Notes: generated from the sequence alone by a model not told the origin. A stretch of DNA of 64,000 bases from Stereum hirsutum FP-91666 SS1 (GCF_000264905.1 NW_006763132.1:1319783-1383782), one strand, 5' to 3'. Counted from the stretch's first letter, positions 51,589 to 63,492 are shown. Numbers and translations: made by a program.

Positions 51589-52197
51589 TGTCACGACATT
51601 CAGGATGCGCTTACGACCCCATGATGACTCTTATGATTACGCGTCCACCACGGACTCCCGGACTCCTGGTACGTGTCACCCCTAGCTTACGTGTCCCTTT
51701 CCCTTTCCATCCTTTGCTTTCTCTCCTCTATAATGCGGCTCCCCTTCACTTTCCTTCATACTCGACGCGCGGCCCTTTGTCATCTCTGTCCATTCGTTCT
51801 TACGAACTATGACTCGATACGCATACGTGTCCCCCACTTACGTGTTCCCTTTGTCATCGCTTACGCGTCCCTCTCAGCTTGGGTATATAGGTAGAGTAGT
51901 CTGCATGTACATACCCGAGCTTCGAGATCGTCAACTCCTGGACGAACAACTCAGAACAGAGGCTCATCCTCTTCACCCTCATATCTTCACGTCGCTGCTA
52001 GCGTAGTTAGCTAGTCCTTCGATCTCGCGTCGAGCAACCTTGAAGGTCAAGCCACTGCTTTGGAGCTCTCGATCGTCCCCGTAGGTACTTTAGCGTGTTG
52101 AGCTAAAGCGCAGACACCCCACCCGCTCTTTGAGAGAAACCCCACGTTGCCAGGGAGGCTTACCCAGGATTGGGCGTCATCCCGTCCGGCCGTGACA
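51589..52197 (+). mobile_element. Probable solo LTR, 609 bp
   Basis: Begins TGTCACGACATTCAGG and ends GGCCGTGACA, so the ends form the short inverted repeat TGTCACG/CGTGACA with the TG...CA expected of LTRs. A TATA box (GGGTATATAGGTAG, about 51,882) sits about two-thirds along, as in U3/R. No second copy or internal coding region is in the window, and no clear 5-bp target duplication is seen (CATGA left, TCTGT right). Confidence 0.6.
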
Positions 52198-52559
52198 TCT
52201 GTGGCAGAATAGGGACTTCACACTGTCTGTAAAATATAGGGGCTTCGAGCTGTCTGTAAACCATCTTGTACCCTCTGATTCAGAGTAGAGTGGTCTGTAC
52301 GGTAAGATACAGCTCTTGGAGATGTACATTACCACTATTAGACTTTCTTGCATGTATTTACTGCGAGCTTTCTTACGCTCGATGTAGAAAATGATCACAC
52401 GGAAAGACATGGGGAAGCAAATGATATTATAGCAAAGCGACGATTCAAAACATGCAAACAGAAAAGCAGATCAAAGTACGGCTGGACTAAGGGTACGAAA
52501 AGCGAGATATACAGCACAACGGGGAAGAGAACAAGAAAACAAAATGCTGTGTCCTGACT
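52198..52559. other. Between LTR and orphan gene; nothing seen
   Basis: About 360 bp, probably the 3' untranslated region of the minus-strand orphan gene. Confidence 0.4.
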
Positions 52560-53712
52560 CTACTGGTAGAACGTCTACAAAATTAATCAGTCAATGAGAC
52601 ACTCCGATGTGCCATGGAGAATACAGATCAGAGACTTACTCACCTCTATATACGAGCAGCGGTAGAATACGACGTATAACCAGTAGTTTAAGAAGTCGAT
52701 GGGGGGGGCAAAGGAGTTGTGATCAAACCCAAACTGGTTGTGGAACTCGTCCATGTTGACACTTCACGGAGGGTTCAGTACGGAGACCGAGAGCAAAAAG
52801 AAGTTAGTGATACGCACCTACGACCCTGGAATATTAACGCCTCTTCATCATACGCCACAACCAGGTGAGCAGTGCTGCATGCGAGGAGATCAAGGACCTG
52901 GGTGTAGCAGGCGATGGAGTGGATCCAACTGGCCAGGGACACTTGTCGGAGTGGGTCATCATCTTGCGGGCCCCACCAGTCTTCGCGGAGCTCCTCAATG
53001 ACATTGAGGTGCGTCTGTAGGTGGTTCTTGAGGCCTTTGACAAGGATGGCGCAGTTTTCCACATCTCCAAAAGCATCCAGGGTGTCCTCGACAATGTCCT
53101 TGGCAGCCTGCGCGCTAGCCTGCAGGTTAGAATTGGAGGTGGAGATGGCGAGTACCTGTCAGCACGGGTCTGGCTTTGAAACACCCTTTGAAAGCGCGAA
53201 CTGGTTCCTGTACCCTCTACCAGCATGGTTGTGAGTTGAAAAGAGGTTTATGATCACGAAAAGATGGTATGGACGTACTGTTCTTTGAGTTGGTTCATTC
53301 GCTTCCCTATCTTCTCGAGATACAAGGCCCACTCCTCCTCCGGGATCTGGCGTTCGCATTTTTGTTTATAGATTTTGTCAAACTGAAAGTACTTGCTGAT
53401 CTTGTTGTGAGGCTTTGCTTCAAGATGGTGAGCTACATCTGAAGTAAGAAATTGCATGATACTGGAATATGGAAGACAAAATGTACCACAAAGAAGAAAA
53501 CTCGCATACTCCTTATTCAGATGAGTAGGCACCCTACCCTCAGGCCAGTCGATCGTGAAAAAATCTACTTTCTTGAGTGCAAGGGCGGCTTCATACATCT
53601 CCTGCTTGGGTCCAGGGATACCTATTTCCTCCTCAGGACCCGTGGTATCTCCCTCCGTCTCCTGCACAAGCTTCGGAGTGCCTGCCTCTTTGTCGGGTTC
53701 GGGAGTAGCCAT
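52560..53712 (-). CDS. Spliced orphan protein of the repeat island
   Basis: The start MATPEPDKEAGTPKLVQE at 53,712 opens an acidic N-terminal part followed by KKVDFFTIDWPEGRVP, KISKYFQFDKIYKQKCE and EEEWALYLEKIGKRMNQLKE. A later exon reads ASAQAAKDIVEDTLDAFGDV, then a helical stretch (LKNHLQTHLNVIEELREDWW) and SLASWIHSIACYTQVLDLLA. The last exons read VNMDEFHNQFGFDHNSF, PIDFLNYWLYVVFYRCSYIE and TFYQ, stopping at 52,560. The introns are canonical and keep the frame, so it is likely an expressed gene. No known domain is recognised; the middle could form coiled coils. Exon joins near 53,160-53,280 are provisional. Its upstream region contains repeat DNA with a TATA box. Confidence 0.55.
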
Positions 53713-53885
53713 AGAAAAGTGAGGGGCAGAGGCCATAGAGGCGAATGACGACTTGCAAGGGGGTACTAGGCCGAGATGGAAATGGAGGCAAAGAGAGCGA
53801 GAGGGGAGCAAAGACAGAAGGGAAATAAAACATAGAGGCTGTCAACGGCAGCATGAGGCAACCATGAGGTGACATATGTACATGG

Positions 53886-53895
53886 GGTTCTTATA
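53886..53895 (-). promoter_or_regulatory. TATA box in repeat-derived upstream region
   Basis: TATAAGAACC on the minus strand, about 175 bp upstream of the orphan gene ATG, in the same place relative to the dispersed repeat (54,052-54,187) as the TATATAAGAACC at 44,372 is to copy 1. This suggests that the repeat supplies the promoter. Confidence 0.5.
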
Positions 53896-54051
53896 CTACT
53901 CAGCTTCCGTATCCACATCAACTTTGTTGGCCCATATTGTGCCGAGACTTGTACAGTAAGCCAGTCATATGCTATCTATAATGAGTAATGTAAACTACTA
54001 AGTAATCTAGAATATTCCATGCCAGAGTCCAGACCCTCTAATTCTTACTAA

Positions 54052-54187
54052 GGGTCACATGCTGTCACGTGACTAGCCACATGCTCATCCCATCCATCCT
54101 GTTCAATATCCATCTCCGTCAAGATGACACCTGGGGCCACACTGCCTGCAAGGTGTGTACACTCCTTAGAAACACCAAGAAATAAAG
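54052..54187 (-). repeat. Dispersed repeat, copy 2 (LTR-like)
   Basis: Inverted copy of 44,043-44,185, diverged by substitutions and a short insertion in the middle. The 54,256 TIR element begins about 70 bp to its right. Confidence 0.65.
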
Positions 54188-54610
54188 TTGGTGACATGAA
54201 GGAGGCTGACTTCTGTAGTCCTTTGGCTTTGAAAAATAAGTATAAATACACATGACAGCGGCTTTCACAACTCTAGACAGGGAACGAAATCTTGCGGGTG
54301 CACCAAACAATGATTTCGATGAACCAAACAAAGCCCCACCGCCACAGCCGTGCCTGGTAACGGACATTGAGTATCGAGCGCCGAACGCTGACTGGTACTT
54401 CCCATCTTACTCGCTACGCAACATAACCACCGCTTCAGATTATATTGGCATGATGTGAAACGGGGGACGACGACAGCTATCCATATAATCTCCAGTGCCA
54501 GTCGACTGGTCAGTACTGTTTCTCTTCCGCACGCCTGCTTAAAGTGCTTTGTCTGAGTCTTGTCTCCCGCCCGCTCAGTTGTTCCGAGTCACTTCACTGT
54601 CTTTTGCACC

Positions 54611-55859
54611 ATGGTCTATCGCCACATTCCAGCTCCCATGAAGGAGCTGATGATGCAGCTGTCCTATCGTGGCATGAGCGCCCCGTACATTGCCGACATC
54701 GTTGGATGCAAGGAGCGCACTGTTCACCGCGTTAGAGCTGTCGCGCGCAAAACCGGTGGTGGAGTCGTCAACACACCGTTGAACATAGGTCACCCAATGC
54801 TGTTGAATAGCATGCAGACTGCGGTGAGCACCTTTCCAAATGTTGTTTGGTATGCTTGCGCTGATGATTGTCTCTATCATTATAGTTCTTGGAGGGTTGT
54901 ATTGAGCGGCAACCTGATCTGTACCTCACGGAGCTGCAGACTCTTCTCTGGGAGAGTTACGAAGTCCATGCAAGTACTATCACGATTTGGCGCACTCTTG
55001 TCAGAAGAGGATTTACTCGCAAACGGGTGAGGCCTTACTGTCTTTTTCTCCCTATAGTTGACTCTTATCAGGATTGAATCGTGAATAGGTTACACGACCA
55101 GCGCAGGAGCGCAATGAAAATGACCGGACGGAGTACGGTCTATTGATTGGGCGGTATTACCGTGCTAACCAACTCGTCTTCGCCGATGAGAGTCATTTTA
55201 ATCGACATGTAACGCGAAGGGCCTACGCCTGGGCTCCTATTGGAGATCGTGCTCGTCGCCGAGACTGTTTTGTTCGTGGAAAGCGGTATGTTCCTGATTT
55301 ATCGCGCCATCTTCCGGTATCTCTTTATTTCCTTACTGACGGTGCTCGGAACTAGGTATTCAATTCTTCCAGCAATGTCACTCGATGGTATACTGGCTCT
55401 TGAGGTCAGCGAGACATCGTACACGACCGAAACCTTCAACATGTTCGTTTCACGGCTTCTTACCCGCATGAACCCATTCCCACTGCCGAACTCTGTTCTC
55501 GTTATCGACAACGCGTCCATCCACAAATCTCAAGCACTCAGGATGATGGTTGAGCGACGGTGAGTCTGCGTACTTACATTCAAGTCTTCCATGTGTGCAA
55601 TGGGCTACGGCTGAAGCTTTTCTCTAGTGGTATGCGGCTTGTATATCTGCCAGCTTATTCACCCGACATGAATCCGATCGAAGAGGCCTTTTCGTGCATC
55701 AAGGCCGCTATCAGACGCAACCGCGACTATGTGCTCGGGGAGTTGGGTGACGGTGCATATGCTGATCCGTATGCAATGCTCTGGCAGACGGTATATGACA
55801 CTGTTACCCCTGAGAAGGCGAGAGGATGGTTCCGTGATTCTGGATATGGTACTTTCTAA
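54611..55859 (+). CDS. IS630/Tc1-mariner type transposase, DD34E
   Basis: The start MVYRHIPAPMKELMMQLSYR begins a helix-turn-helix region (YIADIVGCKERTVHRVRAVA). Exons then read FLEGCIERQPDLYLTELQTL, HASTITIWRTLVRRGFTRKR and VTRPAQERNENDRTEYG. The catalytic triad is in VFADESHFNRH (first Asp), VLVIDNASIHKS (second Asp) and YSPDMNPIEEAFS (Glu), with 34 residues between the second Asp and the Glu across an intron whose join gives ERRGMRL. The C-terminal region reads KAAIRRNRDYVLGELGDG and ends DSGYGTF at 55,859. Five to six short introns all splice in frame, and I see no stop, so the enzyme could be functional. It cuts and pastes DNA in the nucleus. Confidence 0.85.
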
Positions 55860-56113
55860 GCAGTCATTGTTAACGTTGTTTGGACTCTGGATATTAATAC
55901 ATTTTCTTGATTGTTTGTGTGATCTTGCCGATATCTTTCTCTACTTCTAACTGAGAGGTATTTGACTGTTGAAAGCATTGTAAGTATTTTATAGCGAGAC
56001 TCAATGTAATGACAAAGGAGAGGTGTGAACTAAGAGACAGAACAAGATAACAAACATGGAGGGCTGAGTTGAATCAGCGAGCCACAAGAAACAGTATCTA
56101 TCTTTCACGCAAT

Positions 56114-58368
56114 TCATGTACACTCTTCTCCAAGACCTTCGCCATCGCTAACGTAGCCATTTTCTGCTCCTCGACCTAAAAAATCAACTTCGCCCCAGCT
56201 ACCATCATCATCATCGCCTTCATCATCATCTGCACCCTCGCCCTCACCCTCAATCTCTCCGTCTTCATCCCCATACACACTGTCGGGGTCCATGCGATAG
56301 TTTTCCTTGTCTCTGAAAATCTCCTCCGACCAATCCGTTCTACGCTGCTCAACATCGACCGCTGCAACTTCTGCATCAACCTTCGCCGTTCCTACCCTCC
56401 CATGCTCGCAAATAGCACCGAGTTGAACGATCGGAATGTCGATGTGGCCAGCAAGCTCCGTGGGGTTAAGGATGTTGAGGTCATTGATGTAATAGATGCC
56501 ATTGGCCTTGAGAATGTCCTCGAAAAGAAGATATCCAGCACCGGGCTTCAGTATGTCCAGTTCAACGAGAGCATCGTGAATTGTGGGATAGAGTCGAGGA
56601 TTGATAGAGGGGGATGGAGGCGAGACGGACTCGTCAAACTGTGGCGCACGCAGAGGAGGACGGGACGATGAGGCTTTGTGAGAATCCGGAAAGCAACGAC
56701 GGCGTGAGCTGGGGGAAAGTGTCGATTGACGAAGGCGCTTTGAGTTCGGGGACAGGGGGCTTCCAAAAGAGCGGTGAGACCTTTTCTTGCTTGATGATGG
56801 CGTAGCTGGTTGTTGGACATCGAGTTTTTGGCCGTTGATGTTGAGATGGACCTCAGAGATGATTCGCGTTCCCGTTTCTTCACTACTCGTGTGACTGGCG
56901 GCGGCTTCTCGGGCTGACCAAGCCTTCTTCTTCAGCTTGAGAAGCTCGACCTCTACGGCGTGCGGCGGTCGGAAAACGGTGGCCTTTTGACGCTTCTGCC
57001 ATTAGAAGAAATGAGATTACTGGATAAACGGGAAGTGAATTGGGAGTATGATCCTCACTATAAATGAAATCCATAGTTCCTTGATGTCGTAGGATACCGG
57101 GATATGAAGTGTCTTGCCACCCTTTGTGTCGATGATGCAGGTATGCTGGTGCTTCTCACAGCGTAAGTGTTTGTTAAGTGACCGCCAGAGCCCCTTCTCG
57201 AACTCCGTCAAACTCTCTGGAATGGTCAAAGGACCGGGAATCATAGCGTCCTGACGGGAACGCTTGGTAGTTCCCAGCGACGTCGATGGTTTGGCACCAG
57301 TTGACTGTTCAGCACCCGGTCGCTATTGCGAGGGTGAAGTTAGCAAGTCACTGAGTAAAGTTGGAACTCGTACTAGATGTGAACGTACAACATTGAATAT
57401 GAAGATTTCCTGTTCTCGGCTGGTAGCACTTGCACACTTCCGATTGAGTCGTTTCATCGCGTCCTGGAACTGAGAAGCGTCGATGAGCTCAAAAGGGTCC
57501 GGCCGTTTTGGATCGTCCGTGATTTTGTATGCGAGCTGCGCGGCCGGATCGTCGAACTTGGCAAGGCAGCGGCTCCGGAAGTCATCATAGACTATATCAG
57601 TTTGGAATTGGAAGGATGTTTGAACGGGCTTTCGAGATATTAAAGCACGAGCTACGAAGACTAGAAAGCAAGAGAGTCAGGGTCTAAGACAAGAATAGAT
57701 GGTCAGTGGCTTAGGGTACGTACTTCCTCCACCAATGTGCGCATTTGGCGTCTGGCGAATGGGTACAGTAGGTGCGACAGTTGCTGAGTAGGACCTTGAG
57801 CTGCAGGAGGAGGAGCCATATAGTAGTGTGCAGCGGGGAGACCGTTGGGGTGATTAGGGTAATGAGCGATAGGGCCGCCTGACACACATAGGAGTAAGAG
57901 TCAGTACAGCCAAAGTACGATAATTTGAAGCTTCCAATCACCTTGCATAGCTTGATAGCCGTACTGATACTGGGGTACCGGTTGTGCTCCGTATTGACCG
58001 TACCCGTAGAGGTGCTGATATGGGTCAGGCTGGGGAGCGAGAGGCGCACCGTAAGCATTAGGTGGATGATGTCGGTTCAGAGGCGCCACAACTGCTGGTG
58101 CACGATGCTGAAAATTGTTCCTTGGAGCTGGCTGAGGATTTGGAGGTGCGGGAGGTGCGGCATGCTGAAGACGGTCATTCGGTGCATTCCTCTCTGGCGG
58201 ATTCGGACGATGCGGAGCTGCAAAATTCGCATTCTGAGGCTCAGGGTCGATGAAACGTGCATCGCCAGGAAGGTTCTGGAGGGCGTCGATGTACTCAGCA
58301 TGCGGTATATGCTCGCCGTGCTGTCCAATTCCCAGAGCCATGTTGACCCAGCCATGTCCTGGCGGCAT
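56114..58368 (-). CDS. Unknown nuclear-type protein, second gene of the TIR element
   Basis: The start MPPGHGWVNMALG (58,368) is provisional; an upstream Met at 58,524 is in frame. The first ~170 residues are rich in Pro, Asn, Gln, His and Tyr, with YGYGQYGAQPVPQYQYGYQA. Middle exons read LAKFDDPAAQLAYKITDDPK, FQDAMKRLNRKCASATSREQ, SLTEFEKGLWRSLNKHLRCE and KHQHTCIIDTKGGKTLHIPV. This C...H..C pattern followed by a conserved Trp (ELWI) recurs in many mushroom proteins of unknown role (remembered, not searched). The C-terminal part has basic clusters (KKRSHRSF), a helical segment (IHDALVELDILKPGAGYLL) and a very acidic tail (GEGEGADDDEGDDDD), ending GLGEECT at 56,114. It converges with the transposase, 255 bp between stops. 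Confidence 0.6.
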
Positions 58369-59043
58369 GAGAAAATTGCAGCAGGTGATCACCAGAGGGC
58401 AGGAAAAAAAGGAGAGGCCAGGACAACGCTGTATAACAGCCAGTTCGATGTCTATTTGAGGCCTCGAAGAGTCGAATGAAGTGCTAAAGCTCCGCTGAGC
58501 ATCACAACGCATATTGGAATCCATCAGCCATTATGCATTCAAAAAAAATGGGGCTTCGTCGATGTATCGATGGGCTAACATATAAAGTTAAAAGTACGGA
58601 CATCCCCCTATCCGAGCTACTAGCCCCAAACTAGCCCGACTGAGCGTCTTCCCTGAGGACAGCGCTGCAAGGAACATGCACATATGCAAAAATTCCCAAT
58701 GACCAGTTAGCAATAGGACAAGATACCTTATGCAAGAAACCTGAGGTGGATGCTGCGAAGTCGACAAGATGTGCAAGAACAGCGAACATAAGCTCAGAAA
58801 GTCAGCCAAACTCCTCAGACTCGGGCTGGAACCCGTAATGCGATATGATCGGATGTGATGAACGGGCATAGCGACGGTGGTTGGGAGAGTTTATACTGAA
58901 CTTCACCACACCAGCAACATAAGAAAGCTTAAAATAAAGCTGCAGCCACCCTCAAATGCCGCGGTCGACACGGTCTTGATCCCGCCACAGCGCTCGAGTC
59001 AAAGTCGTGATTCTGAGGCACGAGACACAGCCTTGATTCAATC

Positions 59044-59124
59044 GGGCTTTGTTTGGTCCATCGAAATCATTATTTGGCGCACCCGCAAGATTTCGTCCCC
59101 TGTCTAGAGTTGTGAAAGCCGCTG
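59044..59124 (-). repeat. Right TIR of the 4.87 kb element
   Basis: Reverse complement of 54,256-54,336 at about 77 of 81 positions. Confidence 0.9.
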
Positions 59125-59539
59125 GAAGAACATAGGACGGATTTGGACAAATTTGTCTATGTGTTCCCAAGATATTGCAAAAGCAAGTAGGGGGATGTTC
59201 AGGGCTGGGGTTTAGTTATGCAGGATACATCATTTAGCTGTTGGATATTGTTCCTTTTGGGTGGGATGAGTGTCATATCATCCATATAGCATGTAACAGC
59301 TGGCTGAATGATGTATGGCCATATGCGCCTATAGGACACTGAGAAACTGAGGGGGGGAGGAGGAGCACATGGATCTTGGCCCTACCTTGGATGTACCCAT
59401 GGTTTACATTGGCTGGGAGATAGCTGGATAAGGTAGATATACCCTTGGATGAACCTCCCATGGAGTCAAACCAGTGATAATGTCCCTCCGTGAATATAGG
59501 GACAGGGAGGTGTGTTTCTGGGCCACAGCGCCACTGGAT

Positions 59540-60251
59540 ATTACTGTGGTGGTTAAAAGTTTTATCCACGGCTTCGGCCGTGCATAGCTCAACGAGTTCC
59601 GCTCAGATCAAGTTGTTGTATAGACTGAAATTGTAGCTCACAATGGCTACTTTCACGCTGTAGCCTGGTTGGGATCTATTAGTTGGATACTTTCTGAGAT
59701 ATGAGCCAAGCAACCGAAAAAAATGCATAGTGGGCCATAGTGGTCACACCATAACAGCCTTTGGGCATAGTGGCTTATACATAGCCTAAAACTATACTAT
59801 CACAGTACTCTATAGCATATTTTACCTCCATTTTTGGTGGTGCCGTTGAGGAGCTATGTGCCATGCAAGTTTGTGAGTTTGAGCCAAAAAAGGCAATTTG
59901 TGGCACAAAGAGCCATCTGAAGCCTGTCTTGCACAGCACATAGCTCCTCAACCACCAAAAATTGAGGTAAAATGTGCTACGGAATACGATGATAGTGTAG
60001 TTTTAGGCTATGTATAAGCCATTATGCCAAAAGGCTGTTATGGTGTGGCCACAATGGCCCACTATGCATTTTTCTCGGTTGTTTGGCTCATATCTCAGGA
60101 AATACCCAACATATAAATTCCAACCACATTACAGTATGAAACTAGACATTATGAGCTACAATTTCGGTCTATATAACAAGTCAATCTGAGCGGAACTCGT
60201 TGAGCTATGTATGGCTGAAGCCGTGGACAAAACTTTTCACTGCCACAGTAT
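59540..60251. mobile_element. Third foldback palindrome, about 0.7 kb
   Basis: Left arm 59,540-59,869 and right arm 59,929-60,251 are inverted copies (CACGGCTTC, CATAGCTCAACGAGTTCCGC, GGTTATGGTGTG-like and CATAGCTCCTCA blocks in order), with a 59-bp loop. There is no coding frame. Divergence is spread evenly, so it is not a recent duplication. No target duplication is recognised. Confidence 0.85.
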
Positions 60252-62533
60252 TATGGGCGGAATTTACACCATTTTTAGCTCATGTAGCTTCATGGTAAAT
60301 CATATAAAACATATAGGAAGGGGATTCAGTGCTCTTTAGGCCGCTAAATTCACCTAGAAGTTGTATAGAACATATTCTATATGGATGAGGAGGAAAATAG
60401 GGCATATTTCATACATATTTTGTTATATATTCACCAAATCACCGTGTAATGTTCTGAAAATTGGTATGATGAAAATTGGTATGAGTACTGATGTGACATA
60501 TTGAAACATTTCTGGGTACATGAATTGGCCCTGAATAACCTGCATACATAGGCAGAGACAAATATAGTGCATTTTTTGGTGTTTTTTTTAGGGGTCCCAA
60601 ATAATTGGGATACAGGGGTGCGGTGAGTGAGGAGATCAAGCGAAGAACAAAAGGAAGATGAGCTTACCTTTTGTGCTTGAGAACTGGATTGTATTCACAT
60701 TCGGGCTTGGAGTGAGCGAGCGAGAGAGGGAGTGAGAGAGAGGAAAGAGGGGAGAGCGAAGCGGAGGGAAGGTGACAAGCACGCGCTGACATGTGCCGGA
60801 GAACTCCGAACATGTGTTGTTGTTGAATGTTGAATGTCAATTGCACGCCGCTCTGTACCCGTACCCACGGGTCTGTGTGTGAGAGCCTTGCTCCTTCGCC
60901 TGTTTAAAACCTCGCCGATGTCGCTTCCCTTGGTGATTCTCTCCTCTTCTCTTTCCCTCTACCTTCTCCCTTCTCCCCTCTCCGTCTCTCTCTCCCCTAT
61001 TCTCGCACCCACCGTCGACACCAGATCTCTCTGCTTGGATGACATGCCACCCACTCACCATCTGAGCCACGGGTCTTGCGCACCGTCCGTGCAATGCTCT
61101 CCTCCTATAATTTCGACCTCCTCATCAGTGCATACAGACCCTGGGCGAGTGTGTAGAACCTGAGGCGGTATTTGACACGACTGTGTCCACCGTTCTCATG
61201 CCTGCAGCTCCTTCCTGGACCTGGACCTCGAGTATGTGGAGTCGAGGACGGTGTTTGACACATTTGTGTCCATCGTTCGGGGCTCTACAGCTTTTTTTTC
61301 GGCGGGGAGAGTTTTCAAGGTGGGCAAGAGTAGTCTGGCGTATCGAGGTTGGCTCGCACATGCATGCTGCATCACAGTGGGATTGTTTGATACCCTATGG
61401 TGCGTCCGTTCACTCTCTTCTTCTCAATCATGGTTCTGACTTGTCTCTCTTATTGTGACCGTTGTTGTTTCTTTTCTTTTTGGTAGGCCATGTCGATCTG
61501 CTTGCACGGTCGAGTTTGTTTGTCGAGATGGGCCATGTGGTGACTCTTATCTATCTGTGTTCTCCCCAGTTATTCTCATTTGATATCATTGCATTTTCTA
61601 TAAACAATGGCTCCTTCACATTTGCTACGCTCCTGGCCGGTGAAGGCCATTCACTGTTCTTCGAGACAAGCTTCGCGCCACACGTACTTAATTTGTTATA
61701 TATTCTCAATATCTATATTACTTGTAATGTACTTATGTTGTGTCTCTGTCCCAGTGTGAGCCGTGGACTTGCTCTCATCAACATTCGAAGAATCCCCTTG
61801 GAACACACATTTAGGTTATCTGTAGCTCCAAATGTGTATACCTCAGTCTTGTGAGATCAACACTCGTAACATGGAGCTCACGTGTTTCGTTTACTCTCGC
61901 CCTCACACAATCCAACAGCCCTCCTTTTTTGTTTCCTTTATCCCTTACACATTGTGCATGCTGACCCTCCGACCATGGTCACCTTTATATACACCTGAGT
62001 GGTATCTTCAACGAGGTAGTTGTTGGTTGTGGTTGTGGCAGACAATTGTGGGGCCACTGTGGCACAGTTCGGAGTTCTCCCGGTTTAGGGTTAGGGTTTG
62101 GTTGCAAAAAAACTCGTCCATGTACATACCCTTACCTTGTCTCTGTACACAGCATCTGTGTCTGTGTCTGTGTGTCCTTGGGCCATTAGCCCTCTGTGAG
62201 CTGCTATTCCTGACAGTAGTTGTGTTTCAGCTCCATGCCTAATTGTACATACACATTGTACTCTTCTAGTTTATTTATCAGCCAACGACCAACTGACAAT
62301 TGCACATTCTAGCACTCAGCCTTATCCACATTTACGCAAGAAGGTTTGATATCCACACTTATCAGGCACCGTGTATCGTGCTCATGCATATGTTATGATG
62401 CCTGAGGAACGAAGGTACATCATTTATACTACTCCTTTCTTTTGCTTCTTTTCTTTGTTAGGGTTGGTGGTGACCCGTGCAACACAAGGTTCATGCAGAC
62501 CCCTAACCTAGATCTGGTCTACCAGACCGGTCT
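60252..62533. other. Repeat-island DNA, no supported gene
   Basis: Several open frames of 60-130 codons on the plus strand (60,834-61,163; 61,462-61,854; 61,832-62,242) have skewed Ser/Leu/Cys composition and no recognisable motif. Two short related segments (TTTGACAC...TGTGTCCA) lie near 61,170 and 61,255. A TTTAGGGTTAGGG string at 62,084 is an isolated match to telomere repeats. Confidence 0.4.
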
Positions 62534-62816
62534 GTCCGGAGTATTACGACGAGACAGAGGGAATTTTCCTGATATTTTACCAATTTTTCCGGGACTGATA
62601 GGACCACTTACTGCAGAGTTATGACTTTAGTTATTTCGCCACCAAGCGGTCCGTGCCGGATTCCGCACCTCAGTCTGCATCCCGTTTAGGCAGTTACTTT
62701 TCAACTGTATAGTAGACCGGTAAGCGCCGAAGCGCGTCCTTTTAACTTGTGGGAAGCATCCTTGTCTCTTCATCATTGACAGTGACGCTTCTCACAGGTG
62801 AGTCTTGTAATATCCA
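62534..62816 (+). repeat. LTR-like copy, plus orientation
   Basis: Starts TGTCCGGAGTATTACGACG and is about 90% like the reverse complement of 63,182-63,470. Both end in CTTCTCACAGGTGAGTCTT. It faces the right-hand copy, tail to tail. Confidence 0.75.
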
Positions 62817-63181
62817 CACGAACAGACAGGACAGATAACCAGGCGTGGAACATCACACAATCATATATCTATTTGCCTTATAATAATACACAAGGTCGGT
62901 GTGGTACTACCTTTTCACTGTTCTTTTCAACATTCAACATTCTTTTGATCATTACTTTATAGCTGAGACCACAGACAACACCGATACCTGACTGTGTATA
63001 GGGTAGCAGATGCTGTAGGCCATACATCATGTATATATCTTTAGTAGGTATAGACATCCCTACACCTAATACCTGTAAGGCGCAGATAATCGAGCACTCG
63101 AAGAACGACTGTGAGAAGCGTCACTGTAAATGATATTGCCCTCACAAAGTAATAGAAAAAGAAAGAGACGAAATCTATAGT

Positions 63182-63470
63182 AAGACTCACCTGTGAGAAG
63201 CGTCACTGTCAATGATAAAGAGACAAGGACGCTTCCCACAAGTTAAAAAGACGCGCTCCGGCGCTTACCGGTCTACTATACAGTTGGAAAACTACCTGCC
63301 TAAACGCGACGCAGAGGCGCGGAACCGAGGCGCGGAATCCGGCCCTCTGCGGCCCGCTGGCTGGCGAAATAACTAAAGTCATAACTCTGCAGTAAGTGGT
63401 CCTATCAGTCCCGGAAAAATTGCTAAAATATCAGGAAAATTCCCTCTGTCTCGTCGTAATACTCCGGACA
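63182..63470 (-). repeat. 3' LTR (start) of the Copia element
   Basis: On the minus strand it begins TGTCCGGAG 22 bp after the Copia stop codon, preceded by GGGTGGGAG, a likely polypurine tract. The full LTR may extend further left than the part shared with 62,534-62,816. Confidence 0.75.
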
Positions 63471-63492
63471 CTCCCACCCGACGAGGCAGACC

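Larger units (their letters stand above)
54256..59124. mobile_element. 4.87 kb TIR element with DD34E transposase and a second gene
   Basis: Terminal inverted repeats of 81 bp (54,256-54,336 and 59,044-59,124) start CAGCGGCTTTCACAACTC and differ at about 4 positions. Inside lie a plus-strand DD34E transposase (54,611-55,859) and a convergent minus-strand gene (56,114-58,368). The flanks show no TA duplication, which would be expected for Tc1/IS630 transposition; only GA is common to both sides. So the transposase may not be the enzyme that moved these ends, or a flank has changed. Confidence 0.7.

Noticed and set aside
60796..62085. Possible TIR pair (CGGAGAACTCCGAAC near 60,805; GTTCGGAGTTCTCC near 62,070)
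   Set aside because: The match is under 20 bp and the left site is itself nearly palindromic. No target duplication.
62084..62099. TTTAGGGTTAGGGTTT, resembling fungal telomere repeats
   Set aside because: Only two units. No array or subtelomeric context; chance is sufficient.
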